From: Todiramphus chloris collaris
Taxonomy: Eukaryota; Chordata; Aves; Coraciiformes; Alcedinidae
Assembly (NCBI GenBank): GCA_025345505.1
Contig: JANVCC010000011.1
Coordinates: 6,512,767 to 6,576,766, forward strand
Direction: 5' to 3'
Length of the DNA stretch: 64,000 bases
How positions within the stretch are numbered: the first letter of the stretch is position 1; each line of letters starts with the position of its first letter. The translations under genes were made by a program, and so were the position numbers. Below the pieces are notes generated by a model. That model searched no databases. It worked only from the letters and a program-made list of their open reading frames with translations, and was not told the DNA's origin. Shown in pieces: positions 48,801-61,200 of this stretch.

Positions 48801-50880
48801 TTTACGTTTTCTTTACCAGTATGAAACCAGAGCTTACCCCTGTATTTAAGAAATGCCAAAAGCAGGCTTTCAGTTCTATCATCACCTTGTCTTTTCATAT
48901 GAAATGCTGAGACAACGCGTATTTCCACAAGAGGACTGTAAGCTTCTTGTGGATCTTGCAATTAATACCTGTTGGGTCAGAAGACACTTGGACATTAGCA
49001 CTTTCAGATGAACAGAGAATACAAGTTTGAGTCATGTAACACAGGTTTCACCAGTAACATCTCTGACAAGTATCAGACACCCCCAAACTGATGACAGTGA
49101 ATTATACACACATACAAAACTCATGTACTTGTCTCTTGCATCAAGCATTCCTTTCGGTAGTTTCTGAAGTCAATTCCTTTTTTCCACATTTCAGTTTGCT
49201 ACAGCAACTCTTAGCTGAGACATCAGTGGCATCTACATCTTCTGATACAAATGGTATAAACAATGAAATCAAATAATCTGTAAAGGAGGATACATCCTTG
49301 TCTCCTCCTGAGCAATAGCACTGAAACAAGGGAGGAAGGGTGGAAGAGATGGGATCAATGCTGCTGAAACCAATTGTTTCTAAACCAATGTAAATAACAA
49401 AGCATACCATCATTAGGTCAGCAGACTTTTCTTAGATGAAGATTTCACATACGTGTTTTCAGAGTTACGGGAAAAGACAACCAAGAACCCCCACAATCAT
49501 CCCACTGCAGTACTTACCATCATTACCTGGTATCAGCTGCACAGATACATGCATAGGCTTAAAGTCTACAGTGGGCAACTGTTGTGGCAAGTCATCGTGC
49601 CATTGCCCCTCTTTTTCACCCACAGCACGCCTAATCTAAAGGTATCTGTGTAGAGAAGGATCAGAAGTAGGAAACAAATAAAAGGGGCTCTACTTCCAAT
49701 TCCGAATTCTTCAGAAGTGTACAATTATTACTGGAAGTTATAGCAGCAACAGAGCATTATGCTCCCTTCACTCCTTTTCTTCAGTGGCGAGTATGGCAAA
49801 GCTGGACAAGCTGTGGCTGGGGTGAACCACCTTCTGTCCCAGGACACCAGGTATTTTACAGGAAGGCAAGCAACTGGTTCAGATCCTTTAACTGGAAGGA
49901 GCTGGATTTAAAAAGATAGAAGAATGGCAACAGTGCTGCAATATCAACAAATTTTGAAAGGCTGCAAGGTTCAGGTTAAGTAACTGCATCGCAGAACATC
50001 TCATAACACCCTTCCTGCACCATTCAAGTGTATCTTGGGGCAAACAGACTACTGGATTGGTGTAGTTACTGTGAGGTGATATCCTGAACAAATGCACTGT
50101 ACTTACCTCCAGGAGGAGCCAGAGTATGAAATAAAAACTTTTAACCCCGTTTTTTCCTGAGCTATACCACTACCATACTTTAGCCACGACTTCTAGTCAG
50201 CCTGTGAAACTCTTCACAACTCTTCACTGGAGTATCTTCTTGAAATAATACTTTATTTCACAGGAATTGGCTGTAACTAGAAACAGTGTTATTTCACAAA
50301 CCATACAATAAGTGCCTTCGTTTCTAGTTCTGAACAAAGATCTTTCCCACGTTATTTCAGTCCCCTTAAACCTAAAATAAATTTACTCTTCTCATTTGAT
50401 GATTAGATCATTTCCCATTCCCCGACACAGAGACTAGCACAAGCAGGGATATGTTCAGTACAGGAAAGACTACAACCTGCTGCTCAAAATCTAGCCTACC
50501 CCCTAGACATCAGCCAGAAGGTATGTTGAAACTCAGACAGCACCTAATCGTCTGCCTAAGCTATGCCAATACTAGACAGCAAGCAAAAGTAAAAAAAAAA
50601 AGCAGGCAAGCAAGTTACCTCAGCTGTTCCCATATCATGCCGGTGTTAAACCCTCTCAATCATGCAGCTTTTTCGAAGTTGACTTATGTCTCTGGGGGCA
50701 TACTGAGGACAGCTGCCTTTAAGAAGCAAAGCTCCTCCTGCTGGTCACACTAAGCCACGTATCTATGACAGCCAAACATTACTAGTGCAGTTATCAAACA
50801 GAAGCCGCAACCCTCAAACGAGCCCCAAACCAGCAAGCACAGGCTGTCACCTACTGTGCGACAAGGGCATGTCCCAGTCT
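42821..50880. other. Intergenic DNA toward the RAB30 promoter
   Basis: An AT-repeat-rich stretch at 43,640-43,790 and a CAGCC repeat near 46,776-46,798. On the minus strand some segments have splice-site-like edges and short open frames (near 50,107, 49,320 and 47,597) that could be exons of a divergent non-coding transcript from the RAB30 promoter. No confirmed gene. Confidence 0.6.
43640..43790. repeat. AT-rich low-complexity region
   Basis: TATATA, GTATATA and ATACAT units over about 150 bp, with no retrotransposon signature next to it. Confidence 0.75.
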
Positions 50881-51520
50881 GCTCAGGGCCTACCCCAGCA
50901 AGGCCAGGCCAAGAGTTCAGCCCTGCTCTTTAAGCCAGAGTTTGTACTTCATCCCAGGGAAGGACCAAACGCCTTGGCAGCCACAGAGCCCACAGGGGGC
51001 TCCTCTCCCCGGGGGCCGGAAGGGGCAGAACCCCAAGGGCCACCAGAACCACCCCGGCTCCCTGCGCAACACTCCGCAGCCTCCCCCTCCAAAACTAGCG
51101 CCATCCCAGCCCCATCATGCACCGCAGCCGCCTGCCAGCCTGCCCTGACAACCGCGACCAGCGGCCCCTTTCACGCCCTCTTCCCCGAGCTCCGTCCACA
51201 CACCCACCTCCTCTCCCGCGCCGCCGAGGCCCGCCCGCCTCAGGGCCCCGCTGCCAGGGGGGCAGGGGTCACCCTCCCGGCCGCAAAAGGGAACAGACCC
51301 CCACCCTCCACCCCACTCCCGCCATGACGAGGCACTGTCCCTATTAAGAGCCGGTGAGCACCGAGGGTCAGCCGGCCGCTACGCCATGTCCTTCAGAACC
51401 CTCCACGACCCGCGGCCTCAACCACGCCTCAGGCTCCTCTGTCTCTCTCACCCCCTCGCACAAGCTCTTCCTACCGCCTCAGCCAAAACCTGACTCCCGC
51501 CCTTCCCCTTTTCCGACATC

Positions 51521-51766
51521 TTAACCCGGTTCCCCGGTCGCTCCTCCCGAGCTACAAGCGTCCCACGCCATCAACATGGCGGCCGGCGCCACTACCTCCT
51601 CCTCCTCCTCCTCCTTCTCTACCGTCTCCCTCCCGCTCCCCACCGCGGCCGCGCGGCGCGGGGCCTGACGGGAAATCGAGTCCGCACTCTGCGCACCACT
51701 GCGCGGCGGCCGCCCTTGAGAAACTACAAATCCCAGAAGTGATCGCTGCCGGCGGGTGGCAGCCAA
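51521..51766 (-). ncRNA. Candidate first exon of a divergent transcript (RAB30-DT-like)
   Basis: On the minus strand the CpG island gives a transcript start region opposite RAB30. A short frame (81 codons, ending GEPG) with a polyglutamate run from the TCC repeat at 51,594-51,618 overlaps it. Mammalian RAB30 has a divergent lncRNA here. The exon end is not resolved; a GTTAAG follows ACCGG near 51,535. Non-coding status is assumed from the mammalian counterpart. Confidence 0.35.
51723..51741 (+). promoter_or_regulatory. ZNF143/THAP11-type promoter motif
   Basis: ACTACAAATCCCAGAAGTG closely matches the ACTACAATTCCCAGCATGC consensus bound by ZNF143 at many bidirectional CpG promoters. It lies between the two presumed start regions, 20 bp from a CCAAT box. 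Confidence 0.7.
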
Positions 51767-51849
51767 TGGGAAGGCGGCGGTGTGGCCGTTCGCCCCGCCC
51801 CGGCGGGCGAGAGAGGTGATGTCATTGCCCAGCGGGCGGCCGCGGGGGC

Positions 51850-52474
51850 GCGTCGCCGTTCATTGTGCTCGGTCGGTGCCGCCTCCTGCTGCCGTTGCCG
51901 GCTACGGCGGGGGTGCCCGCTCCCGCTCCCCTCCGGCACCCCAGCACCGCCCCGGGCCGGTGCTGCTTCTCAGACAGCCCGGGAGGCTGTCCCGCACCGG
52001 GGGTGGCCCTGCACCCATCCTCGAAGGGGGTTGCCTCGCACCGAGCCCCGCTGCACTCATCCCGGGGGGGAGCTGTCCTGGCCCGAGGGGGGCTCAGCAC
52101 CCATCCCGGTGGCTGCACTGCACGGGGACGGGGGCTCAGCACCCATCTCTGAGTGGGGCTGCCCTGCGTCCGACCCCGCTGTGCCCATCCCAGGGAGCTG
52201 CCTTGCAGCGGGCGGGTGGCCAGCACCCATCGTCGGGGGAGCCGGCTGCCTTGCGCCCATCCCTGGGGACCTGCACTGCGTCGGGGGCGGCACAACTCCT
52301 GCCCTGGGTGCGTGGGAGCTGCACTGCACCCAGCCCCGCTATCCTCAGCGTGGGGCGGCCCGTGGCTGCCCGCCTTTTCCCGTCGCCGACCGCGTTCTCT
52401 TCATCGCCGGTGGCCGGCTCCTGGCTCCCGCCTCATTTTATGGTCGTGGAGAGGGAGATAAAATCCCAAACCAG
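51850..52474 (+). other. RAB30: RAB30 non-coding first exon (5' UTR), approximate start
   Basis: The CpG-island sequence ends at a strong donor, CCAG|GTAAGT (GT at 52,475-52,476). RAB30 encodes a Golgi-associated Rab GTPase, and in mammals its first exon is non-coding with a long first intron. The assignment rests on synteny with PCF11, orientation and the donor; no RAB30 coding sequence is present in the window. The start is not determined. The exon contains a 42-bp tandem repeat. Long open frames here (51,756-52,478 and 51,782-52,645) come from GC content and that repeat. Confidence 0.55.
52000..52290 (+). repeat. Degenerate 42-bp tandem repeat in the RAB30 leader exon
   Basis: CCCATC (or CTCATC) anchors occur at 52,014, 52,056, 52,100, 52,142, 52,184, 52,226 and 52,256, giving steps of 42, 44, 42, 42, 42 and 30. 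Each unit carries a GGGG-rich half and a GC(A/G)CCCATC half. The unit length is mostly a multiple of three, which keeps several frames open on both strands without implying coding. Confidence 0.8.
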
Positions 52475-55400
52475 GTAAGTTCTGCACTCCGTTTCTCTTT
52501 TTTTTTTTTGTGCGTTTTATCACCCGCTATTACATCCCCCCCTCAGCCTCCCCCGTCTCCCGATGAGCTTCCCCGCACTGTGCGTTCCCCAGCGGGGAGA
52601 CGCGCTGCCGAGCGGGACTCCTCCGTCTTTCCCTGGCATCGCTGAAAAAGGCTGGGGGAACTCCAAATCCCCCGAAATCAGAGAAAAACGGTGGAGTTGA
52701 GTACCCCTCCCCTCGGGCCCGGCTGTCAGGTGCGTCCCCGCCTCGGTGGCACCTCCGCGGCCGTGGGAAGCTCCCGCGACTTCGGGATGCTCCAGGCGTC
52801 CCGAAATAGCGCGGTCCTGGGCGGCGGATACCGCGGGGAGCCCTGTCCCGTTTGTCTTCCGTACTGAGTAACAGCGGGAAATAAGATGAATAATTGTTGT
52901 CGTTAAGTGCTGCTGAGCGCCTCTGAGACCCGGAGATCCTGGGCGGGGGAAAAAAAAAAAATCGTTTCCGAAGTCGAATAAACGAGGTCTGGTTTAGGGT
53001 GTTTTTCGGGGTGCTGGTGTGCTGCATGGTGCTGCTTCTGTGTTTTGACACCCTCCTTCTTCCCCTTTCAGCAAAATGGGTGGATTGGAGTAAAACTGGC
53101 TCTCACTTCTGGCTGCGTGCAGTTGGTCCAGGTTTCTTTTCGAAGTCATTCCATGAGTATGCGTCTTAAAAACTGTTGGTTGGACAGCCTGATGGCTTAT
53201 TTCAGCTTCCAAACTATCGCTCTGGTCTCTTTCCCCTTTGTCGTAAATACAAGAAGTGTGTGTGTTTTAAACTTTGTGAAAACTTTGTGGTCCAGCAGAG
53301 CTTCATTTTAGCGTGGCTCTTTAAATTTATTTCCCTGTTCCTTTCTCTTTGCAAAGTGTGGTTCAGATCTTTACTTGAACAGTGCTGTGATATTAGTGCA
53401 AGATAATAGATGTTTTTTTCTTTCCTTAGTGCATAATATTAGAAGGTTTTATCCCCTTCTATAACTACATTATTTCCGCAATTTCTCGCAGACCCCAGGC
53501 ATATAATTTTCTGTTGGTGGCAGTGAAATGCGTGCTCACAGAGAGGGGTCCTGCTTGCCTCAAATCTGTCAGCATCTTTTAGTGCCTTTTAAAGTTAATC
53601 CGCTCCAAAGCTCAACTTGGAGGCTGTTCTGAGAATAGGAAGAGAGCGTGCAGCTGAGCTGGTATTTTTTTTTATTCCTCCCCCCCCTCCTTCTGCTGCC
53701 TATTTGCTTCTGCGCTTCTCTTGTGTAACTGGCACTGTGTGTCCTCTGGCAGACTCTCCCTGGAATCACAGCGCTGGGGGAACGGGTGACTGGAGTGCAG
53801 TGGGGACAATGAAACTCCCTGTTTGGTTTGATCCAAGTGTTTGTAAACACCAAGGCAGTGGTTGGGGTGTCTGTACGCAACGCAAGGCGGTTTGCAGCCT
53901 CCCATCTTCGAGTGGGATAAACATGCTGCAGCCACACCTCCTCTTTGCCTTTATTTTATCTGTTTTTTCCCTTTCTTCTCCTTTGTTATTGACTCAAAGA
54001 GGAAGAACAACAGTGTGTGCAGGAGCTGCCTTTGTTTGGTCTTTTTTTAACTTTTTTTATTTCCTGGAATGGCATTTTCCCTCCCTTGCAAAATTGAGAG
54101 GAACGGGTAATCCAACAGCGAGTTTCCCATCTTGGCTGTAAAAGGAGAAGTTTTACAGTAGTGATTTTGTTAGCCATGCAGAAAAGGCACTGGAAATGAA
54201 GTGAATATTTGAAAGCCTGAGAAATATTGATACAGAAGTTGGGGAGAACAAGCAGGGAATCCATGGCCTGACATTTTGTGATGTCTCTCTCTTTGATTCT
54301 GCTTTCATCTTCATGTCTATATGGTTTTACATATATGTATTGGTATTCATGCTTCTTTTGTTATTTTTTCCACATATATTACATTTGTTGAATTTAGGAA
54401 GACTTGTGACAATTCATGCTAGCATTTTCAAGCTATATTATACTACAGCAAGAAATGGATTAAAAACATACCTCAGAAGTCTGCACTATTATATTAATAA
54501 GATGAAATTTCGCCTGGAAGCAACAGAAATATAGACACGTAAAAATGGACCAAAAGCTGCAAATCACTCAGTAGATGAGGAATTGCCGTGAAAATGCACA
54601 GATGAGCAAAGGGGCCTTTCTTTTTGAATAATTTGAGTCCTGATCCTGTAAAGACCTAAGTGCAATATATGAATTTGCTGTGATTCAAGAAGTCTCTAAG
54701 ATACCAGTTGCTGGAAGGAGAGAGACTAGCCCAGGAAGGTAGCACTAAATATTTTCTTTGTTCTTTTACTTTTTTTACCCAATTTCTTACTCAAGTCCAT
54801 GTCTGAAAGGGTATTCAGGGCTAGATGGTCTTGTGGTCATACTCTAGAGTTTTCTTGTATATTAGTGTAATAGAGTGTGATGTCATTGATTGGCTTCTTA
54901 GTAAAGCCAGGAATAGCATCTTTATGAGTTGGCTTTATCAGCATCACCTTTGTGTCCTGTGCTGTATTAAATTGCCCATCCCACAGCTGTTGTTAGAAGG
55001 AGGTTCAAGCTGCCATGTGATGCTGGGATGTCTCCCAACCTTATGTATGGGGGCACCCGAAGCCTGGTCAAATGAGGGCAACTATGAAGAGCCAGAGCTG
55101 GGACAGACTTGCTGTCTCTTTAAGCTTCACTTTCTTCACTGCTCCAGAGCAGAGCTATGAGAGAACAGTGATATAGATAGATAGATACAGATATATTTTA
55201 ATTTTTTGTAGCCCGGAGTTGGGGTCTGAGGCAACTTGAGCTTCTGAATGGAGAGGTGGGCAGATGAAGAAGGCTTTTCAGGGGAAGCTGAGCAGTTGCT
55301 TCCCAAACAGGTGTGGGAAGGGAAGGTGACAACTGGGGAGTGAGAGAAAGGTGTCTGAGAGAAAACTGGACTTTTGTTTGTCATATTCCCATATAAGAGC

Positions 55401-55639
55401 TTTCTTCTGTTTGCACATCTAGGCTGTGTGCTTCTCTTCTTCCCAGAGCCAGCTGCAGGTGGTAGATGTTGGTCACAGCCTGAGCTGGAGTGTTGGGACT
55501 TTCTAATGCAAACTGTAGAGCTCCTGGTTTTAGCTCTGGAGCTATTCTTGTGTAGTCCTTGCTGTGACAGCCCAGCTGGCACACATCAGTGAGCAAATTG
55601 AGGTGTTTAAGTTTTGTGGTGTGTCACAGACAGATGTAC

Positions 55640-55740
55640 CTGCGGCCGTTTGGGTTTTGTTTTGTTTGGGTTTTTTGTGTCTTGGTTTGTTTTCGGGTTT
55701 GGTTGTTGGTTTTTTTGTGGGTGGGATTTGGGTTGTTGTC
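55640..55740 (+). repeat. T/G-rich simple-sequence tract
   Basis: An irregular TTTGGG/TTTTG repeat of about 100 bp in presumed RAB30 intron 1. It resembles the tract at 1,550-1,672 and explains the hydrophobic open frames found there. Confidence 0.75.
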
Positions 55741-57809
55741 ATTTTCTTGTTTTTACATACAATATAGTCAAATGAAAAATTAGAATAGATGAAAATGTGA
55801 TAAATTCCTTTTCTAATTTTAAGGCATATTGCCTTTTTTTTTTTTTTTCCTTTTTAATTGTACGGGCAGGACAAACAGTTTAGGTGCAAGCCAAGTAGAG
55901 AGAGAGGAGTGCGGAGTGTGCTAGGAGCTCATTCATGTGTATTGCCAAATAACCACCCAGGCAATGCAAAAGTCTGAGAGATTCATTGTGATAATGCGCT
56001 TGGCACGGCAGGAGCCTAGAAGGTGGCACAGAGTGGGCATACCTCTTATTGCTGAGGTTGCTTAAACCAGAAAGGTCATATGGATGCTTGCAAGACTTCA
56101 CAGCAGGAGATTTGGGAGACAATAAAATCATCTTCTGTATTACAGATGGGTTTCTGACACTAAAGATATCAACCCTTGGGGCAGAGATGCTCAGCAAGAG
56201 CTCTGCTTTGGCTGGAGGTGATGAGATGACCTCAGGCAATGTTTTGATTGACTCTCCAGTTTCCGTAATTTCATTTTGCAGCAAGTCATTTAGTTTCCTG
56301 CCCCACCAGTGATTCTGTCAATAACTGACTAAATCCTCATTTCATTTTAATGTCTTTCTTTACAATGTGAAACCATTGATCTGTCATGTTTGTCACATAA
56401 TCCTGGTGCCTCTTGGGCAGCGTGTGCTTAAATCATGAATTTAAACTGGTGAGGGGGTTGAGTCAAATAATCCTCAGGTGCTATTATGTTGAATTAATTA
56501 GGGCAGAATGGGAATGAACTTGTCCCTTAAAATTATTGGCAGTATTTAAACAGAGTCAAGACCACAATAAAGTCTGTTGCTGTTATAATAGTTTCATAAC
56601 TAATCTGCGCTACCAAACATCAGCCCCGAATAAGGAATTAGTGAGACTTGTGTTATAATGCCATTTGGTTTTACCTTGCATAGATAAAAATCATGGGAGA
56701 GCTTTGTTGCATTGAGCTGGGGACAGATAATTTAGGTTGGGAACAGCTTGAGACTGAATTGCTATTTGTCCTCTCTCCTGGAGCTAGTGCTCGCTATGCT
56801 GCGCTTCTCTCTGTATGCAGAGGTGCACTTTTCCCTGATATACTTAAGGCAAAATTTAAAGTGTCTGTGTAAACTAACCTAGCTATTAGTTTCCTGAGAT
56901 AATTAAGAAATACTTGTACAGAGGAGACAACCTTCTGTAAGGTCCTGCTTTGCTCAATATAGGGAGCACCTCATGGAAATCTGCTGCTATCCTTTTAAAG
57001 ATCACAGGATATCCTGTTTATTTTCTTTTTCTTTTATCAGAAATGCTTTCTTTTAGGTACTGCTAAACAAACAAAAAAGTTAACTGTAACCTTTCAGTAT
57101 CTGAATAGTGTTTTTCCTTTTAGACCTTGAAAGGAGTAATGGGAAAGGGAAGAGAGAGAAGAGGAAGGGGAAGAGAGGCTGTGCTGGCATGAAAAAAAAA
57201 GAGCTTGCACATGGTTTCTCAAAAGACTGTATCCTGCAGGGTGAGTTTAAAAGGGAGGGGGGGGGGGGGAAGTGGGGGAAGGCGTTGGAGGTGCCAAAGT
57301 GTACAGAAGTCAAGCAGTGTTTGGGTAACTGTCCTGCCAAAGATGCTGTCCATAGAGAGAGGAAGTTAATGCAGGGCTTCAGCAGCCTGACCCAGTGCTG
57401 CACTGTGCTGCTGCTTGTCTGTAATAAGTTCCCAAAAGCTGCACCTTGCTTTTTCTGATTCAGCAAAAAGCCAGTTGCTCTGAGGGCAGCACATGTGCAT
57501 TTAAACTGAAGGTATTTCTTGATGTAAATCCAGCCTATTTGCTAAAGGGAATCACCATTAAACTACCATCCTGTAGGCTGGTGCTGAGCCTTGATGCCAG
57601 TTTGTTTGAAACAAGTGAAGAAAATGAATCTTGCTGCTTATGAGACTTTGATACACCTCAGTAGCAATCAGTTGCATGTGCTTTTGAGAGTGTTTTGGAC
57701 TGAGCCTCTCACATCAAAAAAAAAAAAAGCTTTAATTGCTTTGACAGGAAGGGTTTCCCCCTTACGTAGCTGTGGAAGTGTGGGATCCTTCTCCAGAGTA
57801 ATCAAGTGG

Positions 57810-58225
57810 TTAGAATAGAGTAACTTCAGTTGGAAGGGGCTTAAAATGATTGTGTAGTCCAACTGCCTGACCACTTCAGGGCTGTCCAAAAGGTAAGGTG
57901 TGTTATTGAGGGCATCATGCAAACACTAACAGGCTTGGGGTATTGACCACCTCTCTAGGCAGTTCTAGTGTTTGATTACTGTGTTGTTAAAGAAATTCTT
58001 CCTAATGTCCAGACTGAAACACCCCTGGCACAGCTTTGAACCATTCCCACACACCCTATCTCCTGCAGAGGAGATCAGCATCTCCCTCTCAACTTCCCCT
58101 CCTCAGGAAGTTGTAGAGAGCAGCAAGGTTGCCCATCAGCCATCTTTTTTCCAAACAAGACAAGCTCAATGTCCCTTGGTGCTGGGACATGTCTTCCACC
58201 CCTGTCATCAGGTTTATTGCCCTCT
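57810..58225 (-). mobile_element. CR1 LINE 3' fragment, reverse orientation
   Basis: On plus: TAGAATAGAGTAACTTCAGT, TTGGAAGGGGCTT, CCAACTGCCTGACCAC, AAATTCTTCCTAATGTCCAG and the CAGCATCTCCCTCTC region, the reverse complement of a CR1 3' end. It is more diverged than the copies at 30,485 and 35,953. The 5' truncation lies near 58,225. Confidence 0.85.
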
Positions 58226-61200
58226 GACAAAGCTGTACAGTTTGTACAGAATGTTTACCTGGGGTGTCACAGCTGATACAGCACCAGGTAATGGGAAACT
58301 GCCAACACGCTTGTTCCTGTCAACCTTCTCTGTGCTTGCTTTCCATCTGCCCAAGCCTTTCCTTGCTCTAGTGCAGACACTCAACACCTTCTCCCACTGC
58401 TTTTCTTCTATCTAGTGATGTTCAGCAATAACCTTTGGGAGCTCGGATACTCCTCAACTACAAATGAATCGGGAGAATGCCATGATTGGGCATAAGCAGA
58501 CATTGTCATCTGAAGAAGACATGATGCCCACAGGGAGCAGATTGCCAAAGATACTGGGCAGAAAGAAGAATGTGTCTAAGTAGTAGATCAGCCCACCTGT
58601 GCCGTACCCTGCAGCAGATAAAATTTGAGGCACAGGAGCTTGTCAAACTCTCCCACCTTTTGTCACACTTTTGCTCCAAATACCCATTCATCCATAGATA
58701 CAAAAGTGGTGGGACATCTGGAAAAATCTGTGCTCCAGAAAAATCTGAGATCCATGTTCAGGATGTAGATCAACACCTTGAGTTGAGAGCTGAATGCCAA
58801 TGTTCTGATTTATAGCCAATCAAAGAAAAAGTGAAAGGAATTGCCAGAGCAAGAAAAGAGTTTTTAGGTTTGCTGTGTTGCAAAGCATGCTTTCAGTAAT
58901 GAAAAGCTGACTTGAAAAATAATCATTAGCACTTCTCTGTGATTTAAATTTCATTGCCTGAACTCAGAGTAATGGAAAATAGATCAGTCAAGGCTTTTTA
59001 TCTAACAAGTTTTTAAAGGAAGCCAGCCTCATGTCTAATTAGTGAGAAGTTGTCTGTGGTGCCATCTCATGCTTCCAGGCTCTAACGCATGGTGTTTTCA
59101 TGACAGTTGTGGCTGCAGCATGGGAATATTTGCTTAAAATAACATCCTTTCTTAAAAACATAGTAAGACAAACTTGTATATAAATTTATTTCTTAGACAA
59201 CCTGAATTCTTGTTAGTGACCTCAAGAAATCCCCTAAGGAGTTTCCCTGCTGTGTGGTCTATTTTTCTGTTGCTTTCTGAAGGCAGAAGGGAGTTTAAAT
59301 TCCATCTTCTCCAACACTGGAGATTGAAGCTTTATTATAATAGCTACTGAACATGATTAAGTGAGAGAGAAGATGACTGCCATGTGAAAAAAATAGTAGT
59401 TTTTGGTTTTGCTCTATAGCTATTAACTGAAACACCTGAAAAACAAAGGGTGGAAAAAGCTTTCCTGACTCATTTGATACCCCTGTTAGTCCTCTGGAGA
59501 CAGCAGATTTTTCCATCCTGAGACAAGTAATCTTTGGAGGTAAGAATCAGCCTGAAATTGCTGTGGGGATATCAGTTCATTTTTGTATATTGGGAAACAA
59601 ATCTGAATAGAAATAACATTAGCCTTTTTATTCTTCTATCTCCCTTGAAGTTCATGGTGCAGCATGTCCTGTGGAGAAAAGGTATTAAGTCAGATAATTA
59701 AACTAATTACCACAGGTTTAAAACCCCAGCAAAGACTGGAGTAATCTGTAGCTTTCATGGGAGCGTAAGGGCAGTTTTGGGCTTTCCATATGTCTCTGGA
59801 CTGGCAAGGACCCCAGCATGGCTGGTTCCAGCGTCAGGTTCCATGTCCTAGTTCACTGGAGATGCAGCTGCAAGTCCAACCAGTGTGATGATGGGTTTGG
59901 GCTCTGCTCCTCTTCTATAATCCCTGTTTCTGTGACATAACTACAGAGAAGTGCTTTCACTCTAAAGGGCTCATTTTAACACAGTTTGCAGCTAATTCCA
60001 CGTTTTCTATCTAAAATACACTCAAGTGAAGTGAATATCTGCACAACTGCAGTTACTCCAGCCCTGCAGGCAATGTCTGTCTCCTATCTGTAGCCAACAG
60101 AAGATCATGACACCCTCTAATTTCTCATATCTGATAATGTAAAAATCCTTACTGTAAGTATTTGCCCTTGAAAGCATTAAGTAGTTATGGGGGGATTCTT
60201 GAACAATGTTGGGTTTATTTAAAAAAAAAAAAAATGCAAAGACTCTCTGAGCTGCATGTACTAGAAGCTTGAAACAGCAGAAGCAGAGTTGGTGCCTGAT
60301 TTCTTTATTGCATTTGTCCTTGTTCCGAACAATTTGTTCCTTCTAAAAAGGGAACTGTGCCCATTTTCTTCAAGCTAGCAGTATTCACATTTCTAAAATA
60401 TGGTGGTAGCATTTTGCTCAGATGGATGGATGTGTGTGTGCACATAGAAAAAGCCCCAAATAAACTCAGGTTTCTGTTAACTCTTTAACTTCAGCAGGCA
60501 AATGGGAAGTCTAAAGTCAAGCTTTGAACTCTGGACTAACAGTCTTTTTTGCCTGCCTCGAAAAACTGGGAAACAAAGAAATATATCCATGTGTGATTTC
60601 CATTATGCTTGTAAACCTTGGAAACTACTTTTTTAATGTAGACCATTTCCCTCTAGTAAGAAATATTCTTTCTTTTTTAAGTAGTGATGTTGTTACCACA
60701 GTTCTGTTACCAATTGTGCAGGAAGACTGTGTCTCGGTGCACTTGCACTTAGCTGTGCAGGTAGTTGGTCCCTGTGTGTCACCTGGAAGCATTGATAAAA
60801 GGATGGCCTGCAGAAATGTCTGTAGAACCATGTCCTGTGCCATTGTACGTGGTTATTATGGACCATTCCTGAACTTTCTTCTGCAGATGTGGATGTAGTG
60901 CAGGGAATTTTTGAAGCTTTTTGTCAAGCTGCTACATGGCCAGAGACCTTTTTGCATCCATCACTAGGAACTTTGCCTTACTCATTGTAAACCTTCAGTC
61001 TTTTATCAATGAACAACCCTTCTATATCAGTGTTGCCTCTAATCTGTTGTGCCTCTGATTTGGGAAACTCCTTGGTTAAAGTTAAGATTAATTTTAATCT
61101 TTTTTTACTAGGTTAATTGTTCTGGGACAGTGTCCCCTGGCTCATTGACTTTGCAGTTGTGCAGGTATTTATCTGGTATTTAATACTAAAAGCATCTTTA

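Larger units (their letters stand above)
50890..52860. promoter_or_regulatory. CpG-island bidirectional promoter (RAB30 on plus, divergent transcript on minus)
   Basis: A GC- and CpG-rich block with no TATA box. Elements: a ZNF143-type ACTACAAATCCCAGAAGTG at 51,723-51,741, a CCAAT box at 51,763-51,767, TGATGTCAT (CRE variant) at 51,817-51,825, GC boxes near 51,792, and a YY1-like AACATGGCGGC at 51,573-51,583. In amniotes RAB30 lies next to PCF11 with its promoter facing a divergent non-coding transcript, which fits the position and orientation. Confidence 0.75.

Noticed and set aside
50785-51327. A 180-codon proline-rich open frame in the right CpG island
   Set aside because: Low-complexity P/A/S/G composition with alternative overlapping frames; no conserved motif.
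51756-52645. Two overlapping open frames of 240 and 287 codons on plus, and 157 codons on minus, in the right CpG island
   Set aside because: They overlap each other in several frames and have P/A/G/R-rich composition. The 42-bp tandem repeat plus high GC explains their openness, and no domain is recognisable.
53045-53311. Possible second RAB30 exon after the CCCCTTTCAG acceptor near 53,071
   Set aside because: The acceptor is good but the sequence after it does not encode the RAB30 N-terminus. It could be an alternative leader exon, which sequence alone cannot show.
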